NCBI GenBank assembly: GCA_005878325.1
Contig: VBMR01000125.1
Location: 1 to 16,031, forward strand
Length of the DNA stretch: 16,031 bases
Direction: 5' to 3'
DNA from: Methanobacteriota archaeon
Lineage (GTDB): Archaea > Thermoplasmatota > Thermoplasmata > RBG-16-68-12
Shown here: piece after piece, positions 1 to 6,264 of the stretch
Numbering within the stretch: the stretch's first letter is position 1
How the letters are laid out: every line of letters starts with the position of its first letter
Made by a program: the position numbers and the translations under genes
The notes under the pieces: model-generated
What the model was told of the DNA's origin: nothing
Databases searched by the model: none
Seen by the model: only the letters and a program-made list of their open reading frames with translations

Positions 1-1
1 C

Positions 2-475
2 ACGTACATCCGCACGCTCGCGGCGGACGTCGGAGAAGCCTTGGGAGTGGGAGCTAACCTGGTCGACCTCCGTCGGACGAGGACCGCGTCGTTCCGGGAG
101 GAGGACGCGCATCCCTTGAACGCATTCCGCGACGCGATCGAAGACGCGAAAGAGGACCCGGAAAAAGGCGGCTTTCGGGAGGTCCTCCGACCGATGGAGG
201 ACCTGCTAATCCATCTCCCACGAATCATTGTGAAGGACACCGCGGTCGATGCGATCTGCCATGGCGCGAACCTGGCAGTCCCGGGCGTCGCGAAGCTTTC
301 GCCTCACATCCGCCGCGGCGACCTCGTCGGAGTGTTCACGGGCAAGGGCGAGGCGGTCGCCCTGTCGAACGCCCTGATGACGACCGATGAGATCGTGGTC
401 GCGAAGTCCGGCGCGGCCGCGGACACGGGGCGGGTCCTGATGGAGCCTGGGACCTATCCGAAGCTGTGGAAGTGA
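2..475 (+). CDS. cbf5: Cbf5/TruB-family tRNA/rRNA pseudouridine synthase, C-terminal part (5' truncated)
   Basis: This is the 3' part of a gene that begins before the window; the frame is open from base 2. The first residues, TYIRTLAADVGEALGVGANL, followed by a LRRTRTASF stretch, match the conserved end of the Cbf5/TruB catalytic domain. A PUA RNA-binding domain follows, from about RIIVKDTAVDAICHGANLAV to DTGRVLMEPGTYPKLW at the C-terminus. In archaea Cbf5 is the catalytic subunit of the H/ACA ribonucleoprotein (with Nop10, L7Ae and Gar1) and converts uridine to pseudouridine in rRNA, and U55 in tRNA. The catalytic Asp lies upstream of the window and cannot be checked. The stop is only 4 bp before the next gene, which suggests co-transcription. 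Family assignment is firm because both the catalytic-domain end and the PUA domain are recognisable. Confidence 0.93.
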   Translation, partial: TYIRTLAADVGEALGVGANLVDLRRTRTASFREEDAHPLNAFRDAIEDAKEDPEKGGFREVLRPMEDLLIHLPRIIVKDTAVDAICHGANLAVPGVAKLSPHIRRGDLVGVFTGKGEAVALSNALMTTDEIVVAKSGAAADTGRVLMEPGTYPKLWK

Positions 476-479
476 CCCC

Positions 480-1616
480 GTGGCCGTGGATGCCTGGGGG
501 TTCGATGCGGGGCGCCAGGCGATCGCGCGCCGCCTGCGGACGATGCGGCTCCGACTCTCCGTCATCCGCTCGGTATCGTTCATCGCGCTCGCGGGCTTCC
601 TGATCCTCGGCGGATCCGCGGGTTTCCGGAACACGGTCCTGTCCCTCCCGTGGCCAGGATGGGCTTCCACGATCGTGTTCCTCGTCGGCCTCTTCGGTCT
701 CATCGCGGTGGTCGAGTTCCCCTTTGGCGTCGTGAGCGGATATCGGTGGGAGAAGGCGTCCGGACTGTCTTCCCAAACCCTCGCGGGATGGCTGAAAGAT
801 TTCGGGAAGAGCTTAGGCCTGGGCCTTGGAGCGTCGATCGTCATGGGCGGAGCCGTGTTGTGGCTCCTCGCGGCTTCCCCAACCTGGTGGTGGCTGATCG
901 CGTGGGCGCTCGAACTATTGGTGTCCGCGATTCTCGCCTTCATCGCTCCGGTCGTCCTCGTCCCTCTCTTCTTTCGGTTCCGGCCGCTCGCGGACGCCTC
1001 TCTGCGGTCCCGTTTCGAAGCCCTCGCGGCGAAGGCGAAGGTCCCGATCTTGGGCGTGTTCGAACTCCGCGCCTCGGAGAAGACGCGCCGCTCGAATGCG
1101 GCGGTGATGGGGCTCGGTCGAACCCGTCGGGTGATCGTGACGGACACGCTCGTGGAAGCTTTCACCCCGGAAGAAGTGGAGACGGTCCTCGCCCACGAAC
1201 TCGCGCACCAGAAGCATGGAGATCCGATCCGCGGGTTTCTTGCAGGATCCCTCGTCTCACTGGTCGTCCTTGCGATCGTCGGTTGGGCCTACGCGGCAAT
1301 CCACCCGTACTTCGGAATCCGCTCCCTCCACGACATGGCGGGCCTGCCTCTCCTTGCGGCGCTGCTCGCGATTGGCTCCCTTCCCTTCCGGCCGCTGGCC
1401 CTCCGCGCGTCGCGATCTCGGGAGGCTCGGGCGGACCGGTTCTCCCTCGAGCTCACAAAAGATCCGTCCAGTTTCGTCACCGCGATGGTGAAACTCCATG
1501 ACCAGAACCTGGGCGTCGCGAACCCACGAGCCTGGGAGGAGTGGCTGTTTTATGGCCACCCCTCCGGACGCGACCGCGTCGAGATGGCGCGGCGATTTCG
1601 TCCTCGGGCGACGTGA
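480..1616 (+). CDS. M48 family (Ste24-like) membrane zinc metallopeptidase
   Basis: A 378-residue membrane protease. Hydrophobic segments lie at about 32-50, 63-84, 112-133, 136-166 and, after the active site, 252-275 and 288-302. The zinc motif HELAH is at 239-243 and the third ligand is probably E315 in EARAD. The block NAAVMGLGRTRRVIVTDTL (206-224) and the C-terminal FYGHPSGRDRVEMA are typical of the Ste24/CAAX prenyl protease 1 group. In eukaryotes Ste24 trims prenylated proteins; in archaea the substrate is unknown and membrane-protein quality control is a fair guess. The GTG start at 480 is preceded by GGAAGTGA (468-475), close to the Shine-Dalgarno consensus; a second in-frame GTG at 486 is possible. 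It follows cbf5 by 4 bp and is probably translated from the same message. Family is certain, substrate is not. Confidence 0.9.
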   Translation: MAVDAWGFDAGRQAIARRLRTMRLRLSVIRSVSFIALAGFLILGGSAGFRNTVLSLPWPGWASTIVFLVGLFGLIAVVEFPFGVVSGYRWEKASGLSSQTLAGWLKDFGKSLGLGLGASIVMGGAVLWLLAASPTWWWLIAWALELLVSAILAFIAPVVLVPLFFRFRPLADASLRSRFEALAAKAKVPILGVFELRASEKTRRSNAAVMGLGRTRRVIVTDTLVEAFTPEEVETVLAHELAHQKHGDPIRGFLAGSLVSLVVLAIVGWAYAAIHPYFGIRSLHDMAGLPLLAALLAIGSLPFRPLALRASRSREARADRFSLELTKDPSSFVTAMVKLHDQNLGVANPRAWEEWLFYGHPSGRDRVEMARRFRPRAT

Positions 1617-1735
1617 GCGAGCGGAGAATCTTTATTACGACGCAGCCGATGGTCGCGCGCTGGGTGCCGAGGTTGACGAGTCCGGGAGGCGGCGACCAAA
1701 ACACCTAGAAACCGGAACCCTTGCTGGTCCTTCAT

Positions 1736-1842
1736 GCCGGGGTCGCCTAGCTCGGTAGGGCGCGGCGCTGGAATCGGCGGAATGCCGCCGCCCGCCACGC
1801 CGTGGTCGAAAGACCTCGGGAGTTCAAATCTCCCCCCCGGCG
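1736..1842 (+). tRNA. tRNA-Ser(GGA), intron-containing, long variable arm
   Basis: Full cloverleaf by inspection. The acceptor stem is GCCGGGG (1736-1742) with CCCCGGC (1835-1841), and the discriminator G1842 fits serine identity. The D stem is GCCT (1745-1748) with GGGC (1758-1761), and the D loop contains GG (1754-1755). The anticodon stem is CGGCG (1763-1767) with CGCCG (1798-1802). The anticodon is GGA (1770-1772), with T33 at 1769 and A37 at 1773. The variable arm is GGTC-GAAA-GACC (1804-1815), the class II arm expected for serine. The T arm is GGGAG-TTCAAAT-CTCCC (1818-1834). A 23-nt intron (1774-1796) interrupts between positions 37 and 38. Mature length is 84 nt. CCA is not encoded; the following TCA is the reverse complement of the stop codon of the opposing gene. 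Confidence 0.95.
1774..1796 (+). other. Archaeal tRNA intron (bulge-helix-bulge), position 37/38
   Basis: The 23-nt intron folds as a compact bulge-helix-bulge substrate for the archaeal splicing endonuclease. The 5' bulge is A1772 A1773 / T1774 and the 3' bulge is C1795 C1796 / A1797. The central helix pairs anticodon-loop bases CTGG (1768-1771) with CCCG (1791-1794), with one T-C mismatch at position 33. The distal helix is a perfect 6 bp, CGGCGG (1775-1780) with CCGCCG (1785-1790), closed by the tetraloop AATG. Cleavage after the second base of each bulge removes exactly 1774-1796 and restores a seven-base loop CTGGAAA. The geometry was worked out by hand. Confidence 0.88.
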
Positions 1843-2892
1843 TCAGCCTTTCCGCGGGCCCTCCGCGAGCTTCGCCTTCAGGGCCTGGATCGGCCTGAGC
1901 ACGAACGGGTCCACGCGCCGCAGGGCCGCGAGGTACAAGCTCACGTAGTCGCCCAGGTACAGGGTCCCGAGCATGCGGCTCACGAGCGTGGAGCCGTCGT
2001 CCTCCACCTGCTCCACCTTCGCCTTCCGGGACATGAGCGAGACCGTGATGTCCAACTGTCGCCGGAGGCCCGGCGCCTCGTCGCGGTCCCGGAGCAGGAT
2101 CGGCCGGTGGGAACGGTTGCGCGGATCTTCGATCCACCCCACGAGCTCGTTGTGGTCCGCCTCGGGGAAGGCGGAGGCGAAGGCGAGGACCTTGGAGTTC
2201 TCGTTCAATTGGGTCTGCCATCGCTTCGCGATGGAGATGAACGGACCGGCGCCATAGATGACGGGAACGGTCGGCCGGATCCGGAGGGCGAGGGCCTTCG
2301 CGCGGTTTCTTCGCATGGCTCGCTCCGGGGCGAACTGCGTCCGGAGGTCCCGGAGATGGACCGCCGCTTGGCCCAATTCGGCCTTTAGGTCGCCCACGGC
2401 CCATTCCCTTCCCAGCCCGGCCAAGATACCGAACATGTGACCAAAGGCCCCTCGGGGCGGCAGGCCGGTGGGTAGTGGGATCACGCGCAGGCCCGCGGGT
2501 CGCGCAAGCTCCTTCAGCTTTCCCCCGGAGGTGATTGCGACCCCGCGGCATCCGAGCTTGGTCCCTTCGGCCGTCGCCGCGAGGGTCTCCTCCGTGTTGC
2601 CCGAGTAGGACACCGCAACGAGCAGATCCTCCGGCCGTGCGTAGGAGGGGAGATGGTAGTCCCGCACGACCTGGATCGCCGCCTTCGCACGGTCCGCGAG
2701 CCAAGCCGCGAACACGTCCCCGCCGATCGCGGAGCCGCCCATCCCGACGATGAAGATCCGTTGCGCTTCGCCGAGCGGGACATTGACGGTCCCGCCGACC
2801 TTCATCCCCGCCTCCAGTTGTTCGGGCAGGGAGGCGATGATGTCCCTCATTCCGCCCGGATCGATGCGCGCGATCGCCTCGGGTTCCAACAT
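1843..2892 (-). CDS. Bifunctional phosphoglucose/phosphomannose isomerase (SIS domain)
   Basis: A 349-residue SIS-domain sugar-phosphate isomerase of the archaeal PGI/PMI family, which interconverts glucose-6-P or mannose-6-P with fructose-6-P. Visible motifs are GMGGSAIGGD (50-59) and the SIS phosphate loop SYSGNTEET (95-103). The second half has the family signature ENSK (231-234) followed by EADHNELVGW (244-253), holding the presumed catalytic Glu and His. A C-terminal Lys-containing helix follows (about 336-342). Archaeal PGI/PMI enzymes are usually about 300-330 residues, so it is full length. The frame stays open upstream to 3510, but family homology begins near the ATG at 2892, so the longer reading is rejected. 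The stop codon (TGA) occupies 1843-1845, immediately next to the tRNA on the other strand. Confidence 0.92.
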   Translation of the reverse strand: MLEPEAIARIDPGGMRDIIASLPEQLEAGMKVGGTVNVPLGEAQRIFIVGMGGSAIGGDVFAAWLADRAKAAIQVVRDYHLPSYARPEDLLVAVSYSGNTEETLAATAEGTKLGCRGVAITSGGKLKELARPAGLRVIPLPTGLPPRGAFGHMFGILAGLGREWAVGDLKAELGQAAVHLRDLRTQFAPERAMRRNRAKALALRIRPTVPVIYGAGPFISIAKRWQTQLNENSKVLAFASAFPEADHNELVGWIEDPRNRSHRPILLRDRDEAPGLRRQLDITVSLMSRKAKVEQVEDDGSTLVSRMLGTLYLGDYVSLYLAALRRVDPFVLRPIQALKAKLAEGPRKG

Positions 2893-2972
2893 TGGGGAGC
2901 GGATTCGGCGCCGCCGCGATAAGGGCTCCGTTTCCCGACCACAACCAGCAAACGAGTTTCTACAATAATCTT

Positions 2973-2980
2973 GATATATC
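2973..2980. promoter_or_regulatory. Palindromic TATA box in the pgi/pmi - ribB divergent region
   Basis: GATATATC is its own reverse complement and sits in an AT-rich patch of an otherwise GC-rich region. For the plus strand its centre is about 25 bp upstream of the GTG at 3001, the spacing expected for a leaderless transcript starting at ribB. For the minus strand the same box would start transcription near 2950, leaving a leader of about 60 nt before the isomerase ATG at 2892. A second, weaker minus-strand box, CTTATCG (reverse complement, about 2915-2921), could give a leaderless isomerase message instead. The plus-strand role is the better supported of the two. Confidence 0.6.
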
Positions 2981-3000
2981 CCGCTCCGGTAGCGAGGATC

Positions 3001-3696
3001 GTGGACCTCGAACGCGGGATCGCCTCCCTGCGGCAAGGGGAATTCGTCCTCGTCTACGACGGAGACGGCCGGGAGGCCGAGACGGACCTGACGATCGCGA
3101 GCGAATTCGTCGTCCCCGCGACGATCCGCACCCTCCGCAAGGAGGCAGGAGGCTTGGTCTGCGCGACCTTGTCCGGTCCGGTGCGCGCCCGACTCGGTCT
3201 GCCGTTCATGACCGACGTCTTGAAGAAGGCCGGCTCCGCCTATCCGATCTTGAGAGGCATCTCGAAGGAGGACATGCGGTACGACCGCCACAGCGCCTTC
3301 TCCATTTCCGTCAACCATCGGGACACCTTCACCGGCGTGACGGACGAGGACCGCGCGAGGACGATCGCTCGTCTGGCGGCGATCGCACAAGAAGCGCTCA
3401 AGCGGGAGAACGGCTGGGCCGCGGAGACGTTCGTCGAAGAGTTTCGGTCTCCGGGTCACGTCCCCATATTGAACGCGGAAGAACCGCTCCTCGATGGCCG
3501 GCGGGGCCACACGGAACTCACGACGGCCCTCATGATCATGGCGGGACTTGCGCCCACCGCGACCATCTGCGAGATGATGGCGGACGACGGACGAGCCCTC
3601 TCCAAAGAAGATGCAAAGACATATGCTCGGGAGAGGAATCTCGTGTTCCTGGACGGCCAGGACATCGTCCGAGCGTGGCGTTCGTGGTCCGAGTAA
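3001..3696 (+). CDS. ribB: 3,4-dihydroxy-2-butanone-4-phosphate synthase
   Basis: A 231-residue enzyme that converts ribulose-5-phosphate to 3,4-dihydroxy-2-butanone-4-phosphate and formate, supplying the four-carbon unit for lumazine. Family motifs are the acidic loop GDGREAETD (21-29), SVNHRDTFTG (103-112), GHVPIL (152-157), the catalytic-His motif RRGHTE (167-172) and CEMM (190-193). There is no fused RibA domain, as usual in archaea. The frame is open from a TTG at 2971, but that codon overlaps the TATA box. GTG 3001 lies about 25 bp downstream of the box and gives VDLERGIASL, a normal N-terminus, so it was chosen. It is the first gene of a four-gene overlapping operon; its TAA overlaps the next gene. 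Confidence 0.94.
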   Translation: MDLERGIASLRQGEFVLVYDGDGREAETDLTIASEFVVPATIRTLRKEAGGLVCATLSGPVRARLGLPFMTDVLKKAGSAYPILRGISKEDMRYDRHSAFSISVNHRDTFTGVTDEDRARTIARLAAIAQEALKRENGWAAETFVEEFRSPGHVPILNAEEPLLDGRRGHTELTTALMIMAGLAPTATICEMMADDGRALSKEDAKTYARERNLVFLDGQDIVRAWRSWSE

Positions 3697-4187
3697 TGGC
3701 GACGGGGGTCTTCGATCTCCTCCATCCCGGTCACCTGTACTTCCTCCGCGAGGCGCGGAAGCTCGGGGACGAACTCGTGGTCGTCGTCGCCCGGGATTCC
3801 ACCGCGCGTCGCTTCAAGCACGAGCCGATCATGGCGGAAGCGTCGCGGGTCCAGCTCGTGGAGGCCCTCAAGGCGGTGGACCGCGCGGTCCTCGGCCACG
3901 AGGGAGACATCTACGAGATCCTGGACGAGATCCGCCCGGACGTCATCGCCATCGGGTTCGATCAGGTCCACGATGAGAACCGGATTCTTGAGGAATGCCG
4001 GAAACGCGGCCTCGCGACGAAAGTCGTCCGCCTCCCGAAGTTCGAGGGGGATTTGGACGGCACGCGCAAGATCGTGAGGAAGGTGGCGGAATGGCTCGCG
4101 CTGCAAGAACGTCTCTCCGAGATCGAACGCGGAAAGCCTCTGCCGGGACCCGATCCCCCCGCCGCGCGCCGAAGGAAGCGGCCCTGA
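3684..4187 (+). CDS. ribL: Archaeal FAD synthetase (FMN adenylyltransferase, cytidylyltransferase fold)
   Basis: A 167-residue nucleotidyltransferase. The N-terminal RVMATGVFDLLHPGH contains the HxGH-type nucleotide-binding motif HPGH (14-17), and DGTRKIV (125-131) is the second family motif; together they fit archaeal RibL, which adenylylates FMN to FAD. The start is a choice. The ATG at 3696 makes a tidy TAATG overlap with ribB but would cut into the first beta strand (it would begin MATGVFD). The GTG at 3684 gives VVRVMATGVFD, matching the usual RibL beginning, with a 13-nt overlap; GTG 3675 is also in frame. The C-terminal 20 residues are a basic, proline-rich tail. Its place between ribB and riboflavin synthase supports the flavin role. 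A glycerol-3-phosphate cytidylyltransferase is the main alternative, judged unlikely from context. Confidence 0.88.
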   Translation: MVRVMATGVFDLLHPGHLYFLREARKLGDELVVVVARDSTARRFKHEPIMAEASRVQLVEALKAVDRAVLGHEGDIYEILDEIRPDVIAIGFDQVHDENRILEECRKRGLATKVVRLPKFEGDLDGTRKIVRKVAEWLALQERLSEIERGKPLPGPDPPAARRRKRP

Positions 4188-4657
4188 AACGCATCGGGAT
4201 TGTGGACACGTCCTTCGCGCGGTACGACATGGCCGCGGCCGCGATCGACGAGCTCCGGAAGCAGGGGGGCGGCTACATCGTCGAGCGGTACACGGTCCCG
4301 GGGATCAAGGACCTCGCGGCGGGCGCGCGGATCTTGTTCGACCGAGGTTGCGATCTCGTCATGGCCCTCGGCATGGTGGGCCGGCAGCCGGTGGACAAGG
4401 ACTGCGCCCTCGCGGCGGACGTCGGACTCCAGTTCGTTCAGGCCCAGCTCGGGAGGCATGTCCTCGGGGTCATGGTCCATGAGGAGGAGGCCTCCGGCGA
4501 GGCGGAGCTCGCGTCGTTGTTCGACCGCCGCACCCGGGAACATGCCGTGAACGCGTACGACCTGATCTTTCGCCCGGAGGCGATCCGGGCCCGGGCCGGG
4601 ACGGGACAGCGGGAAGGGTTCTCGGACGCGGGGCCTCTCCGGGTGAGCGAACGATGA
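4184..4657 (+). CDS. ribC: Archaeal riboflavin synthase (lumazine-synthase-like type)
   Basis: This enzyme dismutates two 6,7-dimethyl-8-ribityllumazine molecules into riboflavin. It is the archaeal type, related to lumazine synthase rather than to bacterial RibE. The N-terminus KRIGIVDTSFARYDM and the motif VPGIKDLA (38-45) fit the family, as does GVMVHEEEA (95-103). The start is unusual. Homology begins at CTG 4184, which overlaps the upstream TGA as CTGA, lies 6 nt after GGAA (4174-4177) and gives 157 residues, close to the normal length of about 155. No ATG, GTG or TTG lies between 4094 and 4184. The alternative ATG 4091 would add 31 basic residues read entirely from the FAD synthetase 3' end. 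GTG 4202 would delete the first beta strand. Confidence 0.9.
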   Translation: MKRIGIVDTSFARYDMAAAAIDELRKQGGGYIVERYTVPGIKDLAAGARILFDRGCDLVMALGMVGRQPVDKDCALAADVGLQFVQAQLGRHVLGVMVHEEEASGEAELASLFDRRTREHAVNAYDLIFRPEAIRARAGTGQREGFSDAGPLRVSER

Positions 4658-5073
4658 GGCTCGTCATCGTGGCGGCGCAATTCAACCGCGAGGTCACCGA
4701 TCGCATGGTCGAGACGGCCCTCGCCCGGGCGAAGGAAAAGGGAGTCGACGTGGCCTCCGTGGTGCGAGTGCCAGGGACCTTCGAAATTCCGCTCGCGGTG
4801 CAACGCCTCCTCTCGCGGCCGGACGTGGATGCGGCGGTCGCGCTCGGGGCGGTGATCAAGGGCGAAACCCTCCACGACGAGGCGCTCATGGCGGCGGTGC
4901 CGGGTGCGCTCCTGGACGTCGGGCTCCGGGCCGACAAGCCGGTCGCGCTCGGGATCACGGGCCCGGGCATGACGGACGTGCAGGCGACGGCGCGCGTGGG
5001 CAAGGGCGCGGAGGCCGTCGACGTGGCTTTGGCGATGCATGAAATCCTCCACGGGATTGGACCCCGGTCTTGA
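4654..5073 (+). CDS. ribH: 6,7-dimethyl-8-ribityllumazine synthase
   Basis: A 139-residue lumazine synthase that condenses 5-amino-6-ribitylaminouracil with dihydroxybutanone phosphate. Conserved features are AAQFNREVTD near the N-terminus (7-16), GTFEIP (41-46) and GAVIKGETLH (65-74) with the presumed proton-transferring His74. GITGPGMTDVQA (100-111) replaces the more common leucine/threonine version of this loop. The ATG overlaps the upstream stop as ATGA, and GGTGA (4642-4646) makes a good Shine-Dalgarno site about 7 nt before it. It is the last clear riboflavin gene: together with ribB, the FAD synthetase and riboflavin synthase it forms a compact unit in which every junction overlaps. 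Confidence 0.95.
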   Translation: MRLVIVAAQFNREVTDRMVETALARAKEKGVDVASVVRVPGTFEIPLAVQRLLSRPDVDAAVALGAVIKGETLHDEALMAAVPGALLDVGLRADKPVALGITGPGMTDVQATARVGKGAEAVDVALAMHEILHGIGPRS

Positions 5074-5089
5074 GACTCACGCCGGAAGG

Positions 5090-5096
5090 TTTAATC
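5090..5096 (+). promoter_or_regulatory. TATA-like box upstream of the Roadblock/LC7 gene
   Basis: TTTAATC preceded by a purine-rich CGGAAGG patch, as for an archaeal BRE/TATA pair. Its centre is about 40 bp before ATG 5133, predicting a leader of 10-15 nt. This suggests that the Roadblock gene has its own promoter just after ribH, so it need not be a fifth riboflavin operon member. Confidence 0.45.
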
Positions 5097-5132
5097 TCGC
5101 TACGCCGCCATCCCGCTGGTCCAGGGCTCTCC

Positions 5133-5492
5133 ATGGTGGATGCCAGTGCGCTCGAATCGGTCCTCAAGGAGATCGAGCACCGGGAGGGCGTCCACGAAGC
5201 GATGCTCGTGTCCCTCGCGGGCACCTATCTCGCGGGCGCATACCCGAAGGGCGTTCACGTGGACACGTTCGGCTCGATGTTCGCGGTCCTGATCGGGTCG
5301 GCAGAGACCGTCACCGCAGAGCTGAAGGACTCCCTCGAGCACGTGGTCATCCGGTCGAAGGAGAGCCAGTACCTGATCGTCCACGGAGGCCGGAAGGCGC
5401 TGCTCGTGATGCGCCTCCCCGTGGGCACGGATCCCCTTCGGGTGAAGAACGCCGTCGAGAAGTACGTCCCGCGCCTCGAAGAACATCTGTAG
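5133..5492 (+). CDS. Roadblock/LC7 domain protein
   Basis: A 119-residue single-domain protein that fits the Roadblock/LC7 fold: an N-terminal helix (SALESVLKEIEHREGVHEAM), then LVSLAGTYLAGAYPKGVHVD, FGSMFAVLIGSAETVTAEL, and strands HVVIRSKESQYLIVHGG and ALLVMRLP, ending with a helix. Such proteins are small GTPase regulators or scaffolds (MglB-like in bacteria), but no GTPase gene is in the window. The frame is open back to a TTG at 5070, which would overlap ribH. ATG 5133 was chosen because the fold starts there and a TATA-like box lies between the two. Its TAG stop abuts the stop of the convergent PHP gene with no intervening base. Confidence 0.82.
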   Translation: MVDASALESVLKEIEHREGVHEAMLVSLAGTYLAGAYPKGVHVDTFGSMFAVLIGSAETVTAELKDSLEHVVIRSKESQYLIVHGGRKALLVMRLPVGTDPLRVKNAVEKYVPRLEEHL

Positions 5493-6155
5493 CTAGATTC
5501 GACGCATCCCGCGCAGAATCCATTCTCCCACGCACTTGGTCACATACCGCGCGGTAGCTGCGGCGCCGCGGTCGATCCCCCTCGCCGAGGTCTTCCCTTG
5601 GCCAAGGGCTTGGAGTACGTCGTCCACCCGGAGGACGCCGCCATTCACGACCGTGACCGCCCGCGCCACCTCATCGAGGAAATGGCTGTCGCTCCCGCCC
5701 GTCTGTCCTACCTTCCGCTCGCGGGCCGTTTCCGCGGCTCGGGCATTTCCCCTGCGCAGGGTGCGGCTGTTGCAGGTCTCGAATGCCGGGAACGGGGCCT
5801 CGAACACCGCGGGCTCGCCCAGGCCGGACCAGAACCGGTAGGGATGGGCCGCGACGGGGACGCCGCCGAGGGCGACGATCCGCTCGACGGTCTCCGCGAC
5901 GGACAGGTCTCGAGGGATTTCCCGCCGGACTCCGTACGCGAGGACATGCCCGGATCGGGTCGACACCTCGGTCGCGGGGATGATGACGAAGTCCGGGCCC
6001 GCAGCGGCCTCCGCCTCTTGAATTCCTCGGACCGAGTTGTGGTCCGTCACCGCGAGGCCTCCGAGGCCTTTTCTCCGGGCCCGTGCGACCAAGTCCTCCG
6101 GGGCCACGTGGGAATCCGGCGAATGGTAGGTGTGGTTGTGGAGGTCGAGCAGCAC
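5493..6155 (-). CDS. PHP-domain metal-dependent phosphoesterase
   Basis: A 220-residue PHP hydrolase with the four expected metal-binding motifs: DLHNHTYHS (4-12), TDHN (37-40), a Glu in ATEVSTRSGH (61-70), AHPYR (103-107) and GSDSH (154-158). The family includes histidinol phosphatase, polymerase exonuclease domains and 3',5'-nucleotide phosphatases. This copy is short, has no extra domain, and its substrate cannot be named. The frame is open to 6272, but GTG 6155 gives the standard strand directly before DLHNH. A box reading CCTTTAAG on this strand (6183-6190) lies about 31 bp upstream, consistent with a nearly leaderless message. The extra 39 residues of the longer reading are proline- and arginine-rich and unlike the fold, so they were rejected. 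Confidence 0.85.
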   Translation of the reverse strand: MLLDLHNHTYHSPDSHVAPEDLVARARRKGLGGLAVTDHNSVRGIQEAEAAAGPDFVIIPATEVSTRSGHVLAYGVRREIPRDLSVAETVERIVALGGVPVAAHPYRFWSGLGEPAVFEAPFPAFETCNSRTLRRGNARAAETARERKVGQTGGSDSHFLDEVARAVTVVNGGVLRVDDVLQALGQGKTSARGIDRGAAATARYVTKCVGEWILRGMRRI

Positions 6156-6182
6156 GGAGCCTCGAAGAACGGGACCGGACGG

Positions 6183-6190
6183 CTTAAAGG
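6183..6190 (-). promoter_or_regulatory. TATA-like box for the PHP gene
   Basis: Read on the minus strand the bases are CCTTTAAG, centred about 31 bp upstream of GTG 6155. The metG promoter candidate at 8846-8854 has nearly the same core (CCTTTAAGG), which supports both as real boxes. Confidence 0.5.
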
Positions 6191-6264
6191 CTTGTCGGGG
6201 GGACTCCCGAGGAGCCGTTTTACCCTTGACCGGACCTTGCGGGTCTGTGCGAGCCGAGACACGG

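Noticed and set aside
206..1165. Minus-strand open frame of 319 codons opposite cbf5 and the M48 gene
   Set aside because: The product is Arg/Pro/Ser-rich with no recognisable fold, and the opposite strand encodes two clear families. High GC keeps antisense frames open.
1649..1708. A 19-codon ATG frame downstream of a TTTATTAC box (1631-1638)
   Set aside because: Too short, without a ribosome site at good spacing or any recognisable peptide. The 119-bp gap before the tRNA otherwise holds only weak promoter-like patches (e.g. around 1697-1712).
1550..2944. Minus-strand open frame of 464 codons across the tRNA and isomerase gene
   Set aside because: It runs through the tRNA and is out of frame with the isomerase; composition is Gly/Arg/Pro-rich.
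2893..3510. Extension of the isomerase frame upstream of ATG 2892
   Set aside because: It would read antisense through ribB and the divergent promoter and has no family homology.
2892..3683. Extension of the FAD synthetase frame upstream
   Set aside because: It is an out-of-frame reading of ribB; the family N-terminus is at about 3684.
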